A DNA stretch of 64,000 bases from Norana najaformis (lineage: Eukaryota; Annelida; Clitellata; Crassiclitellata; Hormogastridae), in the NCBI GenBank assembly GCA_964023275.1, contig OZ029914.1, positions 32,433,351-32,497,350 of the forward strand, in the 5' to 3' direction. The translations under genes and the position numbers were made by a program. The notes under the pieces were generated by a model. That model had not been told where the DNA came from, did no database searches, and saw nothing but the letters and a program-made list of their open reading frames with translations. Positions 54,001 through 64,000 of the stretch are shown in pieces (position 1 is the first letter of the stretch; every line of letters starts with the position of its first letter).

Positions 54001-55798
54001 ATTCGTAACTGCACTGGCCTAAGTGGCTACGTTGGTTAAAGCGTACGTCTAGGCAGCTCTGTGTCTGAGGATGCCAGTTCTCTTTCCGATCATAGCTTAT
54101 TTTAAGGATTTGAGTCTGTGCTTAGCATGGTCCATACACAGCGACTTCACTGGCATGGACCATTTTAAATGGCCAGTGGTAGTGATGGACCTCACCCAGT
54201 CTGTTCGTTGAAGACTGAGTAGTGTCAAGGCCATATGGTTGTTATAGAAAACTTGTACATTTACGTTTTACATTAAAATATGCAAGGATGATTTCTGACG
54301 GTAAATCCTAGCCAGGCTGCAGTGTCTAAATGCTGAGCACTCGCGTTGTGATCCGGTGAGACCCAACAGTCTGCTGCAGGATGTAGCTGGACCTATTTGC
54401 AATTGGTTTCTTGATCTCTGCCGTTACAATTCATTTCTTGAAATGCTACTGAGTTCTAGTGAAGCAGTTGTCTGGAACTTTTAAGTCTTTATCTGAATTT
54501 CTGATGCAAATGCACCAAAAACAGACAATAAAGAACTATGAACATCAAGGCTGAATCATCATGAAATCGAAATAAATCGAAACAAACAAGATCTGTTTGG
54601 TAGCCTCCTTTAGCACCCTTCAGAGGTTCTTAGAAAGCGCAGTACAAAGAGCCAGATACATGCATACATAGAAATTAAGAAAAACCAATTTAATTCAGTA
54701 TGAAATCTTGCTTGAGTTTATCTGTAACCAAATTTAGTAGTGAATATAGAGAAGTAAAAAAGTGCATTATTCAAACTTGTTATAAGTCACCACTACAACA
54801 TTCTTTTTGCTCTTATCCAAAATATAATAATAATAGTGCAAAGCTAATATGTCCAAATAGCTATCCACAGGTTTATCTCTTAAGATTCTGAATTTCTGTT
54901 GAAATTTTTGATCACCAATATCACTGTCAAACAGTATTTTTATAAAATAAAATTACCAAGTCTGTGGTACAATGAATTTCCCCTGTATTAGGAAAACCTT
55001 GCATTCTAGCAGGGCCTATGCCATTATACTAAACACTTTATCACTGTACTTCATGTTTTGAGAGGCCCTGTTTCAAGTGGTAACTGCTGTAATCGGCCCA
55101 CTGCCCACTGGTTATTAGCATCATTATTTTCACAAAAGAAGCGCTGTTAAAGGTCGTGGGGTGAAATCCAAGATGTTTGAAAGACATGCTCTTTTCTTTC
55201 CGTTCGTCAGCAACCAACCAACGCAACTGGTCTCTTGTCAATGGGCTGTCACTTCACTCGACATGCATTTGCTCACATCTTGCTGCTGAGCTGATGATAG
55301 GGGTTTATTTGGCTCTGTATGATAACAGTAGGCCTATATTGCACAAAAACAAATACCACAGTTGCCATTCAGATGGTGGTCAAGTGCCTTTTTTGCCACC
55401 AATCATGAGTTTGACTAACATCCTTCAATGTGTTAGTAAGCAAACAAACCAGATGCCGGTTTAACCTATTTTAATTATTTAAAACTACTAATATTTTTAA
55501 TTTTGCATCTTTAGATTTAATTTCTGTGGGGACAAGTGTTCTCCCTCATATCCCAACATGTGAGTGCTCATGGTTGGACAGCTAGGAATTTTTTACAAGC
55601 TTCAGAATAGTTATTTTGAACATTTTGAAAGCGGTTGTAGATACTAGTTAGTAGATAAATGCCTGTTGTGCTGGAGCTAAATACCACTGGTCACAAACTC
55701 TGTTACAGATGGATATGGTTGACCTAAAGTTTGCTCCGAAACTCGAGGCAAACGAGATTACCTGTCCTGTGATTGGGAAAATCAATGCCTACATTCAG
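51010..55798 (+). CDS. Unidentified gene, first two candidate coding exons
   Basis: I do not recognise the product. Exon 51010-51036 starts at ATG in a good context (ACAATGG), encodes MADRLRSLQ and ends at CAG/GTATGT in phase 0. Exon 55709-55798 (acceptor TGTTACAG, donor CAG/GTGAGT) is open in phase 0 and encodes 30 residues including MDMVDLKFAPKLEA and EITCPVIGKINAYI. The two join in frame across a 4.7-kb intron, and the second has strong splice sites and ordered, conserved-looking sequence. No further exon was found before the window ends, so the gene probably continues to the right. Pairing of the two exons is inferred from phase and position only. Confidence 0.45.
51945..52165 (-). repeat. 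tRNA-derived SINE
   Basis: On the minus strand GTGACACAGTGGTCTATTGG, CAATGC (A box) is followed by GGGTTCGACTCCG, a near-perfect B box. The body continues to about 51945. It lies in the candidate first intron of the unidentified gene. Confidence 0.75.
52640..52840 (-). repeat. tRNA-derived SINE, second family
   Basis: On the minus strand GGTAGCCAATTGGATAGAGC (A box) and GGGTTTGAGCCTCCCC (B box), then AGTCATTAGATAGTGGCGCT near the 3' end. The head differs from the element at 51945. Confidence 0.75.
53687..53715. repeat. Perfect 29-bp palindrome
   Basis: GCATGATATAATAA, one base, then TTATTATATCATGC. The arms are 14 bp and identical. It is AT-rich and could form a cruciform. Confidence 0.9.
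54005..54290 (+). repeat. tRNA-derived SINE, longest copy of the GGCCATATGG family
   Basis: AGTGGCTACGTTGGTTAAAG (A box) and a degenerate B box (CCAGTTCTCTTTCC) are followed by the body with ATGGACCATTTTAAATGGCC, GTGATGGACCTCACCC, GGCCATATGG and a TTTACGTTTTACATT tail. The 3' half matches 21965-22135 and part of 25690-25800. Confidence 0.65.
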
Positions 55799-55934
55799 GT
55801 GAGTCATTTAGGAGTATGACTATTGCCCATTATTATTACTATTACTGTTATTTTTTTCTCCTTGAGGTACATATGATCCCTTGAGGCTTAAAAACTTACT
55901 GTAACAGCAACAACATCTGGAATGGCTTGCTATT

Positions 55935-56000
55935 ATTGTTGTTATTATTATTATTATTATTATTATAATAATTAGTATTATTAGTATTATTATTATAATA

Positions 56001-56037
<37 letters not shown>

Positions 56038-56045
56038 TTATTAAT
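55935..56045. repeat. (TTA)n microsatellite
   Basis: Interrupted TTA/TAA tract, about 140 bases after the second exon of the unidentified gene. Confidence 0.95.
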
Positions 56046-57032
56046 TTTTCCCCTAGAGTTACACATGATCCCTCAGGATTACAAAAATTAGAACTGCATT
56101 TTCGTTGAATGATTACTGTATGTTACTGGTGTTACTGTGGAATGTTTATATTTTTGAATCCAAAGTAACAGGTTCCAAGAGAAATGTTAAAGGTTATATG
56201 TATGATGAAAAGCGTTTTTTTTGCACAAATGGTCTTGGTGATGCATTGTTCTAGGAAGGAACTCATTATTTTTTCCTTTTCGTCTTCCGTGTTTGTCAGA
56301 CTGAGATGTTCTTGAACTGGACCAAAATTCAGATGAAGTAATAGATTTTTCAGGGCTTGGATCTGTTGGGTCAAGGAACCCATTGAGATCAATAAGAATC
56401 TTTGATGCAGATTGCCTTTCACTGGATGAAAAGCCTAACTCAGCTGAAGTCATTGCATGTTTAAATTCTGATAAGTTTAAAGTGTTGACAAGGAGTCATG
56501 TATTTCCTGAACAAAAAACTAAAATAAATCTTGTCATTACTTAACTTTGTAATTATCATTACGAAGGATGTTAGACGACGTGTTACATATTATTAGCATT
56601 TTAGGCAGATGTAATCTGCCTGTTGTTGCATTTGGGTCCAGACAGGGAGGGCTGTGCATTATGCGTAGCCATGTCTTTATGTCTTATGCACTCAGGAAAC
56701 TGAAGGTGCAAGCATGTAGTTGTTTGAGATTTTCCCTAAATTGCAGACGGGTTCAATCACACTTCACTTTTTTCAGCAGGTGGGTCCTGGTGGTTCCGAG
56801 CTCTGGTACACGAATTTAGACACTCCTTTTTTCTGGTGTGTTGGACCATCCTTTGGAACAGTCTTTCATTCAAAATTGTAACTTTGTTGCCACAAACAGC
56901 TCAAGAAACATTTTCAGCTTGTCTGCATCTGTTTAGATCTGTTAGAGAGCAGTTTTTCAACGTTTTTTTGATGTAGTCTAAAAGCGCTATATAAATGTTC
57001 AGATACATACATACCGTACATGCATGCATAAA

Positions 57033-57067
<35 letters not shown>

Positions 57068-58324
57068 CAGATTCAGTAACCTACTGATAATGCTTACTCA
57101 CTTAGAAACAAACCTTAGGTTGGAGACCTTTTCTTAATCAAGGTTTACCATGTTTTAGTGTGAATTGGTCATTTGAACTGATGCACTCGTATCTGATGGT
57201 CAGGCGCTCCATGGAAACACATTTCCACTTGAGCCAGAGCGATGCAGCCAGTTGCCTAAGTCCATAGCTGTTTGCCGAGTGATTCATTTTGTGGAGTGGA
57301 ATGATTAATATGTCTCTCTGGCATCGTTAATGGAGTATTGTATAAATTACCCTAGGAGCAGACCTCGGCGGAATTAATTTCTGTTATAATTGCACGCCGG
57401 CATTAATCCTGAACGGACTCTGCCGGGCCACAAGCCGTGTGTAACCGATATGGTGTTTTGTCACACTCAGTCCACCTGTTGATCGTTGGCAGCAAGTGTT
57501 TTTCTCCGTGTCCCCTCTTCTTTTGGCCTTCTATTGTTTATTCAGAGACTACATGTAGTGCATGTAGTGGTGCACTGAACAGTCGATGGAACACTTGGTA
57601 ATTGCAAAAACTCAGGTTCAGTTGACGTTTAGTGTCGTGTCCAGAGGTGATCTCGAACAGCGCAGAATGCCTTCCTTCTGTCAGTCAGCATGATATTTCC
57701 GAGATGCTTACCAATCTCCTCGACTGTCTCTCATTAAAATCTGCTGTTTGATGTACGGTGCGTGCTAGTGTGCGAAATAGATTCTCGCTTGGCTTAGAAA
57801 AATACAGTTGTTAGCTGGCCCAGGTAGAATATAATTTGCCTGGATGTCCATTGTCTTCAGGCAGACAGTTGCTGTCTATGATTAGGGATTCCATCCAGTG
57901 AGACCTATGATAAAAGTAGCCGCCAGAGGTCCTGGGAATGCTGATGTATGTCATTGCCTTGCCAGTTAACCGTCAGATAGAGAAGTGCACACTGGCCATC
58001 TTAACTTACACACTGGATGAGCGCTATCTGTTTTGTCTTAAAGTTAGGACAAGCATCAGTTGAAGGCGGTGAGCAATTGTATGCAAAGGACTTGCTCCAG
58101 GTAACCATTACACTGTAACCATCTCAGAGGAGATGTGAACCTGCACACTGCATTACATTACAAGCACTCAAACTGTGGATTACCATGTCACATGATAGCC
58201 TTATCAAAACTGACTTTTAACCTCAAGGTTTGCTATAAGGAGCTGAACTAATTTTGAGTTGTAATGAAGCTTGTTGTAATGAGGGTATGGTGTACCTGAT
58301 ATGTTAGAAGTAAAAGTGTATATC

Positions 58325-58465
58325 TGTGTTATCGTAATCGTAAACTCAAGATTTCTACAGTGCATATTGAAAGCTCAGTCACGGGAGCCAGCTTATTCAC
58401 AGCTGCTCAGTCAAAACAAAATCGATAGGCAGGAAGGGTTCGGTTCCAGGTCAAGATCTCGTATG
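58325..58465 (-). repeat. CR1-like LINE family A 3' end
   Basis: ATCGTAATCGTAAACTCAAG, CCAGCTTATTCACAG, AAAATCGATAGGCAGGAAGG and GGTTCCAGGTCAAGATCT in order, minus-oriented. Confidence 0.75.
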
Positions 58466-60260
58466 TTATGCCCTGATAGAGCTACTGGTAGGCATTCAAT
58501 GATGCTAATGATGCGTGTCTCTCTCTCCAGCATTAAGGTTTGTTAAATTAATAATAATGAAATTAATGACAGGAACTGGACCATGGATGTTTCCATGGTA
58601 GACAGAACTGATGATAGGAAGACAAGATGTGCTCATTTAATGATGATTCCGACATTTTGGAAATTAATCAAGCTTTGGGAGTCTTTGAAGTCAGACGCAC
58701 CCTGCGACCTCTAGCCATGATTTGGTGATTTTTAAAGCAGTAATTGTTGTAAGCCAGTCATAACAACAGTTTACCAAAGTTCAGGATCGATTTAAATTCC
58801 TCTTTAATCTGATTTGTTTTGCAGTTGAGCTGATGTGCATTAGCCCAGAAAGAGTTATAGAAATTGTTTTGATAAAGACAGATTGTTGTTACAAATATCT
58901 GGTTTTTATGGTAAAAATTAAATTTTTAAACTGTTTAAGAAATCTGTTAGCTGATAAAACACATAAATAATGATAATAATAAATAAATAAATAAAACACC
59001 AAACAAGTCCAGTGGAGTTGAAGATATAACAGACATACTCTCCCCCTTACCCTTAAACTTGGCATGCTGACAGTTTTCCTAAATGTTTTACTAATTAAAG
59101 AAAAAATTCACTTGTCCTCCAGCTTAGAATCCTCGATCTGCCTCTGGAGCCAACTTAGTTCAACTGTTAATAAATCGTTTTATGTGCATAATTATTATTT
59201 GTGGAAACAAAGTGAATGGAGGATCTTAATGTTTGAATTTAGCTGGTTCATTTTGTGTATGTTATCATCTCTCAGTCTCAAACAAACTCGCATGGCTGGC
59301 TTGCTCTGGGCCACTGGTGACAGCTGGCTGCTAAGAATGGACCAATGGGGGCCCAATAAGCGTGGCTATCTGTCTGGAAAATCTACCAAATTCCTTATCG
59401 TGGCTCTCAGCCACATCTTTGACATCATCGACTTAGTATTGTCTGAATTTGTCCTGTGGAAAGGTTATTTCATTAGCTAGATTGGTTCATTTTTATGCTG
59501 TTGTGTTTTGGCTTTGAAAGTATGATCATAAGCCATATAGGGTATAAAATAATGGCAGCCCTTTCATTGCTTGAAATTGTCTTGATTTTCTTGTCTGATC
59601 ACTGTGATCCACCCATGCCCGTGACTCTCGCTCTGCTGATGAACATATAGTGTGTTAACAAACAAGTTACTTACTTACTTACTATCTGAGTAGGTTTGAT
59701 ATCACTGTTTCAGGTGTGTGCAAGATCCAAAGACGATCTTTTTTTCATAAGAGAAGAAGAATTGGCTTAGACATTTCAAATAGTGGTGATGGAATTGCTA
59801 ATGAAGCTCGTCAGAAACCTTGAACTCCTTGAATTTGAGGCCTAAGTATTAAAAGTACAAGTCGAGTGAGATCTCAACCAAGGCATTGACCAGCGAGACT
59901 CAGGGTGCATTTTTTATCTTTTCCAAATTGGTAGAGATGTCTTTTGAATACAGAAGAGGCCAATGCAAGAAATGGCCTGAAGAGTTTTAGCAGAAGTTTC
60001 TGGGAACGTCTTTGTCAGTGTATAAGACAAAGCTCCCTGATCTTGGTACATATGAAATCATCTTTATTTTGACTTGGCCTTCTTGTACAGCAGCAGCAAC
60101 AGGTTTAGTTTTCACTGATATATAGCCTATATATTAGGTATTTTTGCTTTTTTAAAAATATTGCTTTTCAACATGCAGACAACCTATAAGCCATATTGGA
60201 AACTGTGCTTCTGCTTTTTAATAGAATACTGAGTTCTTTTCCCGTTTTGGAAAAGGAAAA

Positions 60261-60432
60261 AGTTAGCAACGGCCAGAAGCCTCTTTCAATATAGGGAAGA
60301 TATATGTTTCTTTTGAAATCCCAAGCATGCAATAAAGAAAGAAAGGAGGAAGTTAGCAACGGCCAGAAGCCTCTTTCGATATATCTAAGATATATGATCT
60401 TTCTTTTGAAATCCCAAACATGCAATAAAATG
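60261..60432 (+). repeat. Two-copy tandem duplication, 90-bp period
   Basis: AGTTAGCAACGGCCAGAAGC begins both copies (60261 and 60351). Each continues through CTCTTTC, ATATATG, TTCTTTTGAAATCCCAA and CATGCAATAAA with small differences. Confidence 0.9.
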
Positions 60433-62839
60433 CAGCTAAAGTCCACAACATAAAAATCTCTGGTGATTGCTTGGATGAGACTTCCATCCCTGCCATATGA
60501 GCCTTGGTTTACCTGGTAACATCGTAGAAATCATGGTCTTGTTTACTGTCTCCTTTCAAATTTCACTGCCAACTGAAAAATATCCTTTTTAAGCTAAAAT
60601 CTTAGTGGCTGTGAAGAAATGCCATTGAGATTGGTGTTTTTCAGTTGGCAGTTTGCCATAATTTTAAGAATTGGTAAGTCAGGGTGACTTTTCCCTAAGT
60701 ATGGACATTGTGTTCGGAGATATATAAAATTTAACGGGAGATGCTGTAATACTGTTTTAGCACCCTGGGGGATTTGAATGTCAAGTGAGTTCTGTTATGA
60801 TTTTGAGAGATGTAGAATTGTTTTTGTCTCTTGAACTGTTTGCTATTTCCTCAGGGTTAAATGTTGCCAAGAGTACTGCGTAGTTTCCACACTCCACAAT
60901 CAGAGATTCTTTTCATCTCCGTTTTTAATTTTCTTGGTACATTCAGAACAGATTTTGATATTTATAATTTGTTCTAAAGATGCTTCTAGCAATAATTTGG
61001 CAAGAAATCCAAAGAATAATTGGTTGTGGAACAAAGAAAACCTTTCATTGTAGGCTACAGTATCAGTGTTTCATTTGCATTCCTTTATAGGAATTAGTTT
61101 TAAAATGCTTTGTGTTGAATTTATTTAAATAGTACATTTATACCGGTAGTCAGATTGTGTTCTTGTGGAGTCTGCTTGCATGCAATTCTCTCTTTTCAGA
61201 TCGATTTATAATAATTTTAGTAGCAAACGTTTTACCAGTAAAGGGTCATCAGTGAAGGGCGACTGCAAAGAGGGACATACGCAGAGAGGGGTTTTACCCA
61301 ATGCGGACATCCGCATGTTAGTTTTTTTTCAGTACCGCCTGTGCCTTAAGCAACAACTTCAGTCAGACAACAGAAAGTCTGAACTGCGTTGGATCTAATT
61401 AAAGTCCTTTTGCTGGACTTCGCAGTAAAAAGTACCCCACTCCCTAGCCCGGTCAGCTCAGCAAGATCAACAGGAAGCCTAATAATCTGTGCCTTTGTAC
61501 TCAGCTGAAGTGCGGAGGGATAGGAGAGGGTAATGCCATATGCAGACAGAAGGGAGGGAGGGTCTAAAGTAGGTATTGTTTGCCGACAGCCTTTATGGAC
61601 AACCCTAAATACCTATAAATAACTTTTTTATAAATAGCTTAGATTTTATTTCACTCTCGGAAAATTCAAAGTTTCATTGAAAGGCAGAAAATTAATTCTG
61701 ATATTACTTTGCTGGATGGGAAGTCTTCGGAAAGTGACTGGCTAAACAATGGTATCTACTGCTCAGTGCCAGGAGGATGAAGGTGTTGTCTCAATGGAGA
61801 TGTGTTGTGGAAACAGGAAAGTGTATGCAGTTGGTGAGATGACTTCAGACCAAGAAAGAAGAATTGGCCAAATCCATGGAAGCCATGTCTGTCAGTTTCA
61901 TTTGTCACAGACATTTTCCTGCTGTTTTATGGCCACTTTACTCATATACATCCACATGGTGTATCCACGCTGTCTGTTGGGTGAGCACTTGGTCCCCAAG
62001 GGTAATTTTGGAGATAGGGGAACAAACTGTTTGCTTGAATGCACTTTTTGAAACTCCTTTCCCTAGAGAAATAGTTCACTGGAACCATAGAGTCACAGAT
62101 GCTTCAGTGGAGTTCACAGGCCAGAGATATTGCAGGGTCAATACAGTTGTGAAGAGATTTGGCCGGTGGCTAAGTGTAACGTCATTTATTGTAATGGCAA
62201 ATGTAATAGGGTAAGGTAATTGCTTATTTATTACGTGCACCTGTCAGGAGCAGTTCTGGCTCTGTGAGTGTGTTTGTGTGTAATTTGCTATTTATATAGT
62301 GCCTTTAAAGAACCTCAAATTGGAGGTTTTATGGTTGTTGGGCTCGGATTTTGGAACTCTCTCCCATTATCTGTTATTTCTATTTCTCTTTCTTAATAAT
62401 AATAGTATTAGTAATAATAATAATAATAAATAATAATAATAATGTAGGAAAGATTGTGTATTATATACTTAAGCATTTGGGACTTTTGAAAGAGGTGCTG
62501 TGTAAATGTCACGCATATGCATACACTTAGAATCGTACGACTTCAGTGAAATTCCAGTTCACGCCTCTTTCAACATTAGTTCCCAGGAGCGTCTTCTTGA
62601 AGTTGAAGGATCTACGAACCAAGGTGCAACACAACAGTGCAAACTTAGCAGGCTGCATGGTTTATACCACTAACTGTCAATATCAGATGATGCGCTGTGA
62701 TTTGAACGACAGAAACAGAGATGAAATGCGTCCATTGTAGCAATCTGCCTCTGTGCAACAGATCTGTGTGGCTTGGCTTTGTGCTAGTGCAGCTTTGATG
62801 CTGTCAGTAGTTCTTATATGCATGATCTTGTGAGCAATG

Positions 62840-63150
62840 GCTGCGAAATTGAGTCTCCTTACATCATCAAAAACATTCCTCTTCCACAAATCCTAGCCTG
62901 ATTCCTACTCTTCCCTTGTTTATCTTGCCACTGCAATTCGCAATTCCCAACACCATCCACCGTAGCCGGCTGACTTGTCTGCCTGCCTATATGACCGCAG
63001 GATCTCGACCTGGAACCGAATCTAACCCGTCCTGCCTATCGATTTTGTTTGACCGACCGCCTGTGAATAAGCTGGTTCCTGAAACTGAGCTTTATGTGCT
63101 GTAGAATAGAAATTTCAAGTTTATGATTATGATTATGATATTAATGTTTT
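62840..63150 (+). repeat. CR1-like LINE family A, ORF2 tail and 3' end
   Basis: CATCAAAAACATTCCTCTTC (KTFLF) leads into the 3' UTR, then CTCGACCTGGAACCGAATCT, CCTATCGATTTTG, CGCCTGTGAATAAGCTGGTT and a TTATGATTATGATTATGA tail, a variant of the usual ATTACG repeat. Confidence 0.75.
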
Positions 63151-64000
63151 ACCCAATGTTACACATATTAAAATAAGTTGAATTCTTATCGTTGTTGATA
63201 TACATTTCCAAACGACTTGTTAAAAATCTACTGATCTTAAGCAGGTTGGTTTTGCCAGTGCCAGAAATGTTGCCATATTGGCCACAGCATTTATGGGACG
63301 AAAATTAATGGGAACTTGGCATTTATTCTGTACGCTGTATTCTGTGAGGTTGACATGATTTCTGTGGTTACGAGTCACTGAGCAGAGCCTCTCTTGCACT
63401 TAGCTGATCTGTTTATAAACTGAACAAAATTAATCGACAGCCAGATGCCTAGGTATCTGTTGCGCTGTATAATGTTTTGTGACACTGCATTTTGCATACA
63501 TTCGCGAATGGACAAACACAGACAAACAGACGAGACAAAGCATACAGACAGACATGCAACTGTACTAAGGCATGTAGATTGGTATTACACATTATGTAAA
63601 TGTCATGTAATGTAATGTATTAATGTAAATTCAACAGAATCTCGACTATTATGGCGGCAGAGTGACACATTTATAATAAAGGCTTAAGATGTCATCAGGT
63701 AGTTGAAATATAGATCCCAGTGCTGCATACTGGCTTAGACGTTGATCGTATTGCCAAACTACCGGGTACGTGAAACCTCAGTGGCCGTCTGATATCACAA
63801 TACATGTTTGGGTCCCTCCTTAAATCCGATACAGCATATACGACTCCTAGGAGTTTATTTACACTGATCAACATTTATGTGGAAATAGCGCATGACTTGA
63901 GTTCCTGTATAGATAGATAAAAGCATTGACATAATCTCCCGAGTTTCTTAAATTCTGCCGAAAACTGTGCTTGTTAATCTCTATTATATGATTACTTATC

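Larger units (their letters stand above)
55799..64000. other. Right-hand stretch without recognised exons
   Basis: Probably intron or flank of the gene begun at 51010. No stretch combines a plausible peptide with splice sites that I can defend. It holds (CATA)n near 57000-57065, (AAT)n near 62395-62445, LINE tails at 58325 and 62840, and a tandem duplication at 60261. A minus-strand open frame at 56453-56187 is noted among the findings. Confidence 0.5.

Noticed and set aside
59064-59480. Plus-strand 138-codon frame rich in Leu, Ser and Trp
   Set aside because: No recognisable domain, no splice-site support and AT-rich random composition.
61749-62214. Two overlapping plus-strand frames of 100 and 116 codons
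   Set aside because: No homology that I can name; Cys/Trp-rich random-looking peptides and no strong splice sites.

Overview
The window is intron-rich, AT-rich animal DNA. Canonical GT-AG introns, short conserved exons, tRNA-derived SINEs and many CR1-like and RTE-like LINE tails point to an invertebrate. The nuclear-receptor type (NR1J/Hr96-like) and the repeat content suit a lophotrochozoan, most likely a mollusc, perhaps a gastropod. That placement is inference; no species marker is visible.

Layout: (1) 1-2966, minus: four exons of an NR1J (Hr96/DAF-12-like) nuclear receptor covering the N-terminus, both zinc fingers and the start of the hinge; the gene runs off the left edge. (2) 7100-7400: candidate divergent promoter, then a cluster of LINE tails. 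(3) 8933-19282, plus: complete sideroflexin-5 (12 exons, 327 aa), with an RTE-type LINE in intron 4. (4) 19283-22178: LINE and SINE debris. (5) 22179-27111, minus: complete gene for a secreted 464-aa trypsin-like serine protease with a cysteine-containing, PAN-like N-terminal domain (6 exons). (6) 28135-32138: a 4-kb composite hAT-type DNA transposon with an exact 8-bp target-site duplication, inside an older LINE copy. (7) 33817-49416, plus: complete NAT10 (RNA cytidine acetyltransferase; 26 exons, 1043 aa). (8) 50478-55798, plus: a CpG-containing candidate promoter and two in-phase exons of an unidentified gene. (9) 55799-64000: no exon recognised; SINE and LINE fragments and simple repeats.

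The genes are not an operon and share no pathway. Sideroflexin-5 is a mitochondrial inner-membrane carrier, NAT10 a nucleolar RNA acetyltransferase, the NR1J receptor a ligand-responsive transcription factor, and the protease is secreted. The three complete reading frames were assembled by hand from exon boundaries, and each sums to an exact multiple of three (984, 1395 and 3132 nt). The most unusual structures are the composite hAT element, the domain architecture of the protease, and an unnamed repeat present twice inside the hAT composite. No LTR or other virus-like element was recognised.
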